This document shows, piece after piece, positions 33,785 through 43,445 of a stretch of 64,000 bases of DNA (position 1 is its first letter; every line of letters starts with the position of its first letter). Under the pieces are notes generated by a model. That model searched no databases. It saw nothing but the letters and a program-made list of their open reading frames with translations, and was not told where the DNA came from. The stretch is from Dichotomocladium elegans (lineage: Eukaryota; Mucoromycota; Mucoromycetes; Mucorales; Lichtheimiaceae): NCBI GenBank assembly GCA_025716815.1, contig JAIXMN010000029.1:310001-374000 (forward strand), given 5' to 3'. The translations under genes and the position numbers were made by a program.

Positions 33785-36414
33785 TCATCTTCGTCTCACC
33801 CTTCGCTCGTCGGGCTCTGGTGATCTAGCCCTCCTTGCTAGGCGCCTGTCACCACCCGCAGGTGCTCGCCGAAACCTTTCCGGGACCATGCCATCGGCCC
33901 GAAAACTCCTGAGAATATGTATCATATTCAGGCAGGCCGTCATATCACGGTTCCACAATCGCTGCCGAGGAGCGCCCTCTGCCATGCCTGCTGTACAGTT
34001 TTGATTTGAGCATCTGCACAGAATAAGCGACATTAGATTATCATTATTGTTTCAAACTCCTCCCCGAATAAGGCTTCATACCGTAGCAGGCCATGACAGA
34101 TAACGTTTGGATTCTCGGCTCTTCGATAGGGGCGTGGGTTGGGTACCCTCCGGAACGTAGAAAGGCTCTCGGTCTCGCACGCGGGGCAACATCTGCTGGT
34201 CTTGAATTCGTCGATCAAGTATACATCAAAGCGACGTTCGCCTTGCTTGAGAAGTCGCCGGAATCCAACACCGCGGATTGGCTCGTGGTATCGAGTGTTC
34301 GGGGCAGATCTATTACCCATCACAAATACCGCGTGGGAGCCAAACTTGTTGATCAGACCGTCCCTCAGCTTCTCATCTGCTCGTTGTTTGTTGATGTACG
34401 ACGACAGACGGAGCTTTCGGAAAAGAGGTGGGGATCGGGATTATGGGTGGCGGTATTCGCATAGAAGTTCTCGAGAACTTGGGACACTTGGGACCGGACA
34501 AGCAGGAAGCGGTCATAATCGGCACGATCCAAGCTGCGGGAATGCTCGCCAGCCATGCGTGCCTCGGCATGCACTTCACGTTCCCCATTCTTGAGCCTCT
34601 GCAACAACCTGCGGTACTTGTTGGTCTTGCGCACCTTGTCCTGACGAGGTTTGGTATATCGGAACGTCAGACGGGCACCTCGTTCCGGCCTGGAATTCTC
34701 TGAGACGCAGAAAAGGAGGTCCCTCCTCCCAGGGTCGACGGTGACGCACCTACCAGCAATATTCTGGTGTTCCTGTAATGTCAGCATGCTGACATAATTG
34801 GTCTCCTCCTCGACTCCTCGGTACTTTGCTCCGTATGATGGTCGTTGATTGTTCGTCCTCTTGAAAACAGTGACGCCTACTCCATCAGTATGGATTGTGC
34901 CATGGAACTCGATCGTTCCGCCTTCTTGGGGTCTGAAAGCATGAGAGTCGAGGTCCACAACCTCTCCCCACAGAGCCAACTTCTGGCTGATGTCGTGTCT
35001 TGGCCTCTTTAGAATATGCTGTACAAGAATCGTGGTGTCGATCTGCATATAGCAAGGGGCCCAGGATCGGCGAAGCGGAAAACATTGGAAGCTGCGAAGA
35101 CCATTGCGTTGGAAAACATAGGCAAGCTCTATGAACGGCCGGAAGTGGTTGGCTGAACGCGCCTTGGCGTCGCAGTAGATGCTTTGTTTTTGGAACTGGT
35201 ACCCTTGGGGATAAGCATCCAAGACCGGTTGGATCTGGTCGAACGCTTGCCTGAGGAAAGCTGGTTCCGCCGGAATGTCATCCCTCCGCACACCTCGGCG
35301 GGCAATGGCGAGCTTGAAGCCTGTGGCATGGCGAGTGATGGTGTCGTAAATATCCTGGCGGATTTGCTACTCGGTCCAGCCGAGTGCGTCCAGTTCACGT
35401 CTCCTCGCCGCTTTCCGCTCTCGAATGTTCAGGAGAGCATTCACCGCGCGCCGAAGGTGCTGCCCGAACCGCATGTTGATATTGTTGCAGTATGCAACAA
35501 ACATCTTCTTACCTTCGAACGCAGAGAATTGCTGGGAATTCTTGAGCTGCGGCCGTTGGTACTGGGTGGCCTCGAGGTAATCCTCCAAAAACTCGCCGAT
35601 CAGAGCTCGGCACTCGCCGGAAAACCCCCGGGTTGGACGAACTCGCTTGTCGAGCATGGAGAGCCACACCTCAGAGAAGAATTTTTCGTGCAGGAACTGT
35701 TGGAGGTTGAAGTCCGGCTCGCGTTCGCGCTTACGTAGGAAGATGTACTTGGCGAAGCTGTACGCATGGGTTGTTGTCGCATGGACAACAGCGACCAAGT
35801 CCATCAACGGTTGGCAGTAGGCGGGGTTCCAGCGGATGCCTTGTATAGAGGTCTTGACACCTAACATACGGTCAGTGGGCCTGAGGTTGGGTTGGGCAGG
35901 GTTTACGCCCCTCCTCCTGGTGGGGTCGACAGGTTATTCCATGTCTTCACCAGTAGAGGGCTGTGATATTATCTCTTAGCACAAATCTTCTAGTCATGTC
36001 TTATTCCAGAAGCCTTACCGTCTAATGTCGGAATGTGCTTTTGTGTTCTTCGCCTTGGGTTGTATGAGTTGTGTAAGGTGAGAGAGATGTGTAATACGAG
36101 TGTGTTTGTAACGGGTTTTAGAATACGCAAGTGGTAAAGAAAACGGCTTGGTCGAACCTCATTATTTTATAGTAAATCAAGGTCTCCGTTCCAACCTGCG
36201 TGGATGGGGTACTATGAAGTGCATATCATATGATAAGCAAAAATACTCACTACAACGAAATGTTATATAGGTTATCGATTTCAGCCTGTTGGACAGTTAC
36301 CGGAGAGCGGGGTGAGGGGTAGGCACTGCTCAGGGCCTCCTGGTTCATCCGCTGCAACCGACCCTCTAATTGGTGGATGAGTTCAAGGTCACCCTCCTCT
36401 TCAATGTCAAGCAT
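33785..36414 (-). pseudogene. Fanzor (eukaryotic TnpB-like RNA-guided nuclease), two lesions
   Basis: Core coding runs 35880-34082 and, after a 68-nt intron (GTATGA...GTGCAG, 34081-34014), 34013-33785. Visible motifs: RuvC-I VTVDPGRRD (Asp codon 34736-34734); the GNRSAPNTRYHEPIRG block; LIDEFKTSRCCPAC with the Glu that Fanzors use as rearranged catalytic residue (34209-34207) and the first zinc pair; GLLR/CSNQNC, the second zinc pair split by the intron; and LWNRDMTACLNM with RuvC-III Asp (33946-33944). From ATG 35867 the length is about 671 codons, a normal Fanzor size. Lesions: an in-frame TAG at 35369-35367 and a one-base shift near the T4 run at 34421-34424. Upstream, a 55-codon open frame from ATG 36414 and a segment ending SDIR at 36019 (GTAAGG donor, acceptor at 35881) look like N-terminal exons. 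Confidence 0.88.
35881..36018 (-). other. Probable Fanzor 5' intron
   Basis: The donor GTAAGG follows ...GACATTAGACG and the acceptor is CAACCTCAG. Joining gives R-R-P-T-D-R-M-L-G-V-K in an unbroken frame, placing basic residues just before the conserved start of the Fanzor core. A second intron further upstream, perhaps from GTAACT near 36303 to an AAG near 36062, is less certain. Confidence 0.5.
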
Positions 36415-36708
36415 TCATTGCTTGGCAAATGCAATGAATGCACTGTATCCATGTTCCTTTTTAGGGAAACATTCTACTGCTGCATTTTTTCATCCTTGTT
36501 TCCTTTATACATCAACTTTTTGATGGAACAATTGTGCTCATCACAATGTAGCCACGCGGATACCAAACTTTAACAATTTAAAGATAGGAGTGTGCAGCGC
36601 AGACATACTAATTATGGACCATGTATTCATGTCACTTACCCTGGGAACTCTCTAATCTGAAACTCATATACTTAGGAATAAGATACCTTATTCCTCCTCC
36701 TGGGCGCA

Positions 36709-37466
36709 GTGAGGGTGGAAGATAGGCGCATCAATATCCTCAGCTTTATGAATGGGTGGATTATCCATTACCAAATAATGTCCCTTCAGATGTTCATGCT
36801 TATCCATTTCATCCATGGTAGCCTTAAGGAAGCTGAGATAATGTCCAGTGATAGTTTCCTTGCTTGCAGCTGCGGGCTGCCCCGCTCTGTTTCTTCTTTG
36901 GCTAGTGGTCGTGGGAGTCTCAAGCTACATTTAATGATGCCTGATGCCGAGATTGCTCCCAAGATGGTAGCTGTTTTTACTCTTGTATTCGGTACTGTAA
37001 CTACTGCACAAGTCCCTTTCTTGGACCATGCCATGCTGCGCTTCATGTTAATATGGAATCCAGACTCATCAAGAAAAACGCAGTTTTTTCTAAGGTCGAT
37101 GTCGGTCCTGTCCCATCTGCGCACCCAGTCAAGGCGTTCTTGGACCTTTGCATCGCTATTCCTGTCTACAGGCTGAAACCGAGCCATTTTCAATGACAAA
37201 TTGCATTCGGTTTTCATAAATCGATGGAGCGTCGTTTTGGATACTTTGAGACTCTTAAATCTCTGGAGCAGTTGTTCCATCAGCTGCTCTAGGACAATTG
37301 ACGGATTCTCAACAACCCATTCTAAAATAACACTCTTATCCTCTTCGTTGAGAATATATGAACGACCTCTGCCTCTACGTTTCTTAAAAATGCTGTCAGG
37401 GTCCTTTCCGTACTGTGATGCCCGTCGCTGAGCTGAACGAACATGGATTCCTAGCAGCTGATGCAC
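36709..37466 (-). pseudogene. IS630/Tc1-mariner transposase of the Fanzor transposon, inactivated
   Basis: The open part (37466 downward) contains a helix-turn-helix region (SKTTLHRFMKTECNLSLKMA), the first catalytic Asp (VFLDESGFHINMKRSMAWSKKG) and conserved TVPNTRVKTATILGAISASG. It then slips out of frame near 36900; the second catalytic block (HYLVMDNPPIHKAEDI) is readable in the next frame at about 36785-36740. Relative to copy 1, 28 nt are missing between two GAGGATAT repeats, and homology stops after CACCCT at about 36712, so the YSPE...EQFW block with the catalytic Glu is lost. This copy cannot mobilise itself, though its ends might still be recognised in trans. Confidence 0.82.
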
Positions 37467-37931
37467 TCAATACCTTCTCAAACATCAGCTTGAAATATCT
37501 GATCTTGTCATGGTCAGTGTACGCTGTATAACTGCGCTTTTTTCATCCGAATGTCCGTATCCTTTCTCTTGGGAATGTGCGCGGCAGTAAGCTCAAAGTT
37601 ATCTTTGCAAGATATGCTAAGCAGATATTCTGTATGAGAACAAACGGATTGCAGTGAGTACATTTCTTTATTAACGACATGGCCTTGACCATCGTAAAAA
37701 AATAGATTGCTCATTTTTTCAGAATGTAAAGTTTTCTTGAGCGACATCTTTCGCCGTGTATTGCGACATTTGCTTTATCATCATGCGTAAAGATTTCTGG
37801 GCAAAACACGACTTCTATTTTTGTAATCCTGCGACTTCAGAACTGACTGGGGTACGACTTTAATTTTGGAAAACACTGTATGTTACAGAAGGATGGAGGA
37901 GTTGCAGCGCAAAAGTAAACAGAATAATGCA

Positions 37932-39134
37932 CTACCGATGTTGGATAGAAGCGAAAAGTTTTGCAGCCTGAGATATATCCACATTACCACCACTTAAAAT
38001 GATACCGATGCGCTGCAGCTTCTCTTCCTTGATTAAGCGGTGGAATTTATCGTTATACAGAGCAACAGCAACACCGACGGCCGCGCTCGGTTCGATGCAG
38101 ATTTTCATGCGGCCCCATACGAGCTCCATAGCACGGATGATCTGCTCCTCGGTGACTGTAAACACACCATCGACATTGTCCAAAACGACCGAAAAGGCAA
38201 TTTCACCAATACTGGTCAACAGTCCGTCTGCTACGGAGCGAGCACCGATTGCGTTTGTGAGACGCTCCTTTCCATAAAAAGACCGGAAAGCATCATTGAC
38301 ATTCTCTGGTTCTGCAGCAAATACCCGTGTCAATGGACTCAGTGCCTTGGTTGCAATGGTTGATCCAGAGAGCATCCCACCGCCACCGACAGGTACGATC
38401 AGGGCATCCAACGGTGCAGCTCCGAGCGTCGCGACCTGTCCAACCAGTTCCAGCGCAATTGTTCCCTGACCGGCAATCACGTTTGGGTTATTAAACGGAT
38501 GGATAAAGGTGGCTCCTGTTTCTTTGGCTAATTGCGCTGCCTAAAGGTCCATGATAAGTCAAAATAATGCGTGTTCATCATGGAATAGGTGGTCCCTTTA
38601 TTTTTCCCAACCCCTGGTTGCCCTTACAGAAAGAGAAACATACCGTCTGCTCTCGACCTTCTTGAGTAGGCTCGCACTCAACCACGTGAGCTCCATAACC
38701 TCGGACCGCAGCCTTCTTCACCGCCGGGGAATTGTTCGGCATGACCACGTAGGCAGGAATGCCGCGCGCCTTGGCTGCCGAGGCGAGAGCCTGTGCGTGA
38801 TTGCCTGAGGAATGCGTTACAACACCTTTTAACGCATCTGCATCACTCAAGAGCGCTACAGCATTCGTTGCACCACGAATCTTGAAGGCTGCAAAGCAGA
38901 TCGCATTAATGACAACGTTTTGCCGCGCTGCCTTTTTCATCATCATCGTTTCCTCTGTTTATCGAATGAATGCTTACATCCTGTCTTTTGTAACGCCTCA
39001 CACTTGAGGAAGAGTTTCACCGGGGATCCGCTATTTGTAGACGCCAAGCTATCAAGGGTCTCGCACGTGAAAACCGGTGTCCGATGAACGTCGATGCGCG
39101 CAGCAGCAGCCTGAATATCTTCAATAGTAATCAT
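37932..39134 (-). CDS. SRR: PLP-dependent serine racemase / serine-threonine dehydratase
   Basis: Exons 39134-38978, 38888-38644 and 38540-37932 join in phase to 336 residues, the usual length for eukaryotic serine racemase. The PLP lysine lies in SFKIRGATNA, reconstituted across intron 1 (ACAGGAT/gtaagc to gcag/CCTTC). SSGNHAQALA binds the cofactor phosphate environment and PVGGGGMLSG is the glycine loop. The N-terminus MITIEDIQAAAARI and the block GGNVDI near the C-terminus are typical. The enzyme racemises or dehydrates L-serine; fungal relatives (yeast SRY1) act as 3-hydroxyaspartate dehydratase, so the exact substrate is open. The start was chosen at 39134 because upstream sequence in frame has no conserved character. 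Confidence 0.88.
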
Positions 39135-39447
39135 GTCCAGGAGTTGCGAAAAGAAAGGGAGGGGTGAGAAGCGATGGCTTGCGCAGGAGCGCAGCACCAT
39201 TCTTAAGTGAGAGGCTGTGCGACACTGCCCCAAATACGGCTTGCTTGGGAAGACCGGAAGCTTAATACGCTTGGATAACTCTGACACGGTCACGTGTTAA
39301 TGTGTGATCCGCCAAGACCCAGAGCTCAAAAGGCTTTCCGTACGTACGGAGACGGGTCTGCCTCATGCAATGCTCTTCATTCTCCGATTTAGGTAACAAT
39401 TTCCAAATGCCTGGATTGAAATTTCCAGACTGAACCACCTTTCTTCC

Positions 39448-40556
39448 ATGACCGATCCGGCCATAATCTCGATCCAAATCAGTAAGTTTTCTTCTGAAGT
39501 TTTATACGTATTATCTCTCTCTCTGAAGCAACTTTTTCAAGAGAAAAATAGAAAGCGATTTGCACCTACTGCTGTTCGCGGACGTTCAGAGGCGAAACGC
39601 AGGCGATCAGACGAAGACCCTTCAGCTCGCCCAACCAAAGTGTCATGCAATGCCGATGTCATAGAATGCTACATTGATCCCACGAAAGGCTCAATAGAAC
39701 ATGCGGTCACTGAACTAACAGAGGCAGAATCCTTAACAAAATCGACTGTTCCCATTGCCTCCACGTCAAGCGAGATTCGGCCCTTGCAAGATGCGTCTAA
39801 TGCATCCTCCGATGAAATACAATCGATGCCATGCAAGCCGAAAACCATGGATCCGGCAGAAGTGGAAATGATTGTCAGGGATTATCTGTATGAGCTAAGA
39901 AAGAAACGGCCACGACGACGTAAATCACTGGGCATTAGCAAGAGCGCTTTGCTGAAGCGCGCCGAGGAAGAACTCGCCGAGAAGACACGCAAGGCAGCAG
40001 AAGAAGAGAAACTTAAAATAAGTAAGCAACAGGAAAAACAAAAGTAAGATTGTGTATATAGGAAGAGCATGCAGTCAACATAAGTTATGTTAACGTGTAT
40101 GCCTGGTACGCTCCTAGGAACGCTGTCACTCCTCAGGTGAAAATCGTAAACGGCGAGATTGTATTGGATGAAGACTCTCTCTTTCTTGAACTGCAAGAGG
40201 AGAATAGTGTAGCTATACACAGTGAAGGCGAGCCTCGCGAGATACTCGAGATCACGGATGAGAAAGATGCAAGAGAGACCTTGCAATTACTGGGCAGGGC
40301 AAGAACATGGACGAGACCTTGGAGTATCGAAGAAACAGAACTATTCTACGATGTATGTGTATATATGTGTATATGTGATACAATGGCGGGTGATTCGTAA
40401 CTCATGAAAAAATAGCTGTTGCACGAACATGGACTAGCATTTCATAGGATAAGCGACTATATACCAGGACGAACAGCAAAACACGTTCAGAAGAAGTACA
40501 AGAAAGAATGTAACGAGAATCCTATACGAATTCAAGAATGCTTGAAGCCGGTGTAG
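39448..40556 (+). CDS. BDP1: TFIIIB subunit BDP1 (B'')
   Basis: Exons 39448-39481, 39542-40043, 40118-40352 and 40416-40556 join in phase to 303 residues. The N-terminus is basic (KRFAP, EAKRRR). The conserved core begins VTPQVKIVNGEIVLDEDSLF and continues after a variable stretch into the SANT/Myb-like domain (RPWSIEETELFYD / LLHEHGLAFHRISDYIPGRT then AKHVQKKYKKE ECNENPIRI in two blocks). BDP1 with BRF1 and TBP forms TFIIIB, which recruits RNA polymerase III to tRNA and 5S genes. At 303 residues it is much shorter than yeast Bdp1 and consists of little beyond the extended SANT core. Gene ends diverge head-to-head from the serine racemase gene 313 bp away. Confidence 0.88.
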
Positions 40557-41103
40557 TGTAGATATATCATGTAAACAATAATCTTATACCCAACATGTTT
40601 ATGTAATGATGTACAATAAACAGGCATACCTTGCGGCATAAAATTCTGGTAAGAGTATGGTCCTCCGACGAATCTACAGCAAAACCCATGTATATGTGCA
40701 CCTGTCATCAATCAGAGGTAGTGTTGTATCTAACTGTGATATGAGGAGAGACAATAATGCCTTCAGATCCTTCTTTTAAAAGATCAAGTATGAAAAAATT
40801 TGACAGGTCTTTTCTCTCACTCCCCACCCCGAAAAAAAAAAGAGAGAAACAAAAGAGCCGCTGATATTATTTTGAAGCGGAGAGCGACGGGAAGAAGCAA
40901 GAATAGAGAGAGCGAGGGAGATTGGGAGACTAACTAAAAAAACCTTTTCTTTTTCATTTTATCGCTTCGTGTTTACCCACCCACACCGTCCCCCATTCTT
41001 GCTCTACAGGCTTTGACACTTGTACCCTTTTCCAGCAACTGCAGCTACTATTCAAAGGAAACGCGCTCACCCAGAGGACATTGGAGGCGTTTCTGTTTGG
41101 TCC
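40557..41103. other. Intergenic or 5' exon of the PHD-finger gene
   Basis: Pyrimidine-rich sequence at 40960-41036 ending ttttccag resembles an acceptor, so an upstream exon of the PHD gene may lie here; none was placed. Confidence 0.35.
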
Positions 41104-43236
41104 ATGAAAAAGCAATCAGCATCGCAACAGTTATCTGACTCTGAATTATCTTTGCAACTTTCTGATGCGTCAACGTTATCTTCTGATTCGGAACCGGAGG
41201 ATGCACACAACGATCGACGATTTTCGGATACGAAGTCACTCAGCAAAAAGCGATCCACCAATACCAAAACGAAAAACCCCAATCGCCGACGATCCTCCGC
41301 TGGAGAAAAACTCTATTGTGTTTGTCGTAAAGGCTACGATGGCAAGGAATTTATGATTGCTTGCGATGGATGTCAAGGTGAGTTGTTTCACCACCAACAA
41401 CCTGCCCCTTTTTTTTCATTTATAAAAAAAAAAGAGAGAGACCATTACTATCTCGTGAAACTCAAATGAATAATAGAATGGTTTCACGGCCGCTGTGTGG
41501 ATGTCAAGCCAAAATCTGTCACGGACCATTATTTTTGTGATGCATGCAGCAAAGCAAAGTCTCGGAAATCATCAACGGCTGCAACTGGCAAAGGTGATTA
41601 AAAGCAGTGGGTGGTCTGAGGGATTAAAAGATCTCATTACCAACGCAACGCATTCACTAGGCCGAAAAGGAAAAACGAAACGGAAATCCAAGAAGCGCCA
41701 GCAGCCATCACCGTCCCTACCTCCGCCTCCGCCTCCACCCCTTCCTCTTCCTCCATCGATACCGGAAAATGCCACTTCATTATCTTGTGATGAAGAAGAT
41801 CTCGACGATATTTGTCCAGTATGTGACACCGAGTGCACTTGCGGTGTTGAAGTCAAAAATAGCAATGGAGACGGTCTTGTAGCCACAGATCCATGGCAAG
41901 TCACCAACGAAAAGACTGTCGTCGAGCGTGTCGGTGTAGAGGAAGATGAGTCGGAACAACAAAAACAACAACCAGCTGAAGATGTCGAGGTTGATGTCTC
42001 TGACCAAGACTTCCTCTTCGATGACGGTAAAAGCACATCTTATACGTCCAGCATCCATATCGATTCAGGGGACGATGAGGGACTTGAGAAAGAAGAAGAA
42101 GAAGCAATCATCCGCGACATGATGGAAAACGGTTCGGATGACAGTGGTGATACTGATTCTGAGGATGATCTCGACGAAGACGAAGAGGAAGAGGAAGATG
42201 AAGTATATTATTATGCAGATGACACTGATCATGGCGAAGATGATCAGCAAATTGATGATCACGATCCGTATTATCCCCTATATCTCGTCAATGGCTGGTC
42301 AACTTCCGACGAGGAGGAAGAAGAGGACTCGGACAACATGGAGGAGGATCAGGAAGATCCGATCGATCGGTCGGAAGTGGTACTGCCATCCGGGTCCGAC
42401 GACCAGAAAAGGCTATTTGATAGCATTGCGACAGCCTTCATGGAAATTCTGGCGCCGTTAGTTGATTCGTCGACGACAGCAGAAGGGGTTGGTTCGGGCG
42501 ATCATACCGATATGGCCTCATTACTTGGCATAGCTCCTCCAGTAGATCAACTGCATAATCATATAACTCGTAGGCTTTCGCTGCCGAGTAGTGCAGTCAC
42601 GGATGCGGTTACTCATGATCACCCAGAAAAGCTGGCGCTAGAAACACTAAGCGCCATGCCTGTACTTCAGCCTGACCTGTCTCTGCCGCTCATCAAGGAG
42701 GAATCAATGGTAGCAAATGATAGTGCGCCTGCACTTCCACTCATCCCTGATACGACGTCTCTCCAGTATGATGCAAAGCTGCAAGAACATCTACTTGAAC
42801 TCGTTCAAAAGCGATCCAATGCGGCACCTGTTCGACATATTATGCCGAAACCTTCAGAATCTACAGAGACTAGCGATAAGAAACGGAGTTTATCTGATGT
42901 GAGTATCTGTTACATTATCATACAAGCGCTTTCCGCGTGAAGACTCACTAACGATATGCACCTTTCATTGAACAGCCTTGTATGACTGGCAAGAAACCAC
43001 GGTTATCATCCCCACCCTCTTCACCCACTGAGATTGAATCGCCCGTGATACCTGTTTCCATGGATGAACTCGTGGATACGTCGCAGCTTTACACTCGATC
43101 TACATCACGGTCACCCTCTCCAGAACCTGATGAACTTGATACCCAGTTATCACGTGATCTATCACGGTGGCAACGTGTGCCCATTGGTGCATTCAGGCTG
43201 ATGCGTTCTAAAAACAAGCTCTGGCTTGAACGTTAA
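41104..43236 (+). CDS. PHD-finger nuclear protein, Spp1-like reader
   Basis: Exons 41104-41377, 41477-41593, 41661-42898 and 42976-43236 join in phase to 629 residues from the first in-frame ATG. The PHD finger spans the first intron: YCVCRKGYDGKEFMIACDGC then EWFHGRCVDVKPKSVTDHYF and CDAC, with the complete Cys4-His-Cys3 set. This is closest in pattern to Spp1/CFP1 of the Set1/COMPASS complex, whose PHD reads H3K4 methylation. Downstream are a basic stretch, a proline run, a CPVCDTECTCG motif, a long acidic region (many Asp/Glu) and a basic C-terminus. Nuclear chromatin function is inferred. The frame is open 5' of 41104 to a candidate acceptor, so the N-terminus may be longer. Confidence 0.75.
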
Positions 43237-43445
43237 TTTTCATTTCTCATCTACTCCGCCCTCATCCCTCCCATAATCTCTTTCATGCCCAAAAGAAAAG
43301 TTTTTTTTTCTGTTTCTGTAAATCATCTTCATTATACTGTAATCTGCCAACTCACTCTCCCCCCTGAATCATAGCCTTAATATTCCACTGAATTGTAGTT
43401 CAAAAGTGAAGTATAAGGATCATTGTAGTTACAAAACCAACGGAG

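Larger units (their letters stand above)
33532..37878 (-). mobile_element. Tc1/mariner-type transposon carrying a Fanzor gene, copy 2
   Basis: A 4.35-kb element. The left end starts CAGTGTACGGAAATATTTAG; the right end, read inward on the minus strand, starts CAGTGTTTTCCAAAATTAAA followed by GTCGTACCCC. Both ends therefore open with CAGTGT, as many Tc1-like elements open with CAGTG. Contents on the minus strand, from the right: right terminal region with a second GTCGT-containing block, transposase pseudogene (37466-36709), Fanzor gene (36414-33785) and a 250-bp 3' terminal region. Copy 1 shares both ends but not the Fanzor body. The right flank is TA; the left flank is TT, so no perfect TA duplication is seen. 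Confidence 0.75.

Noticed and set aside
34093..34703. Plus-strand open frames of 90-150 codons across the Fanzor locus
   Set aside because: They are antisense shadows of the minus-strand Fanzor, whose motifs and spliced intron decide the coding strand.
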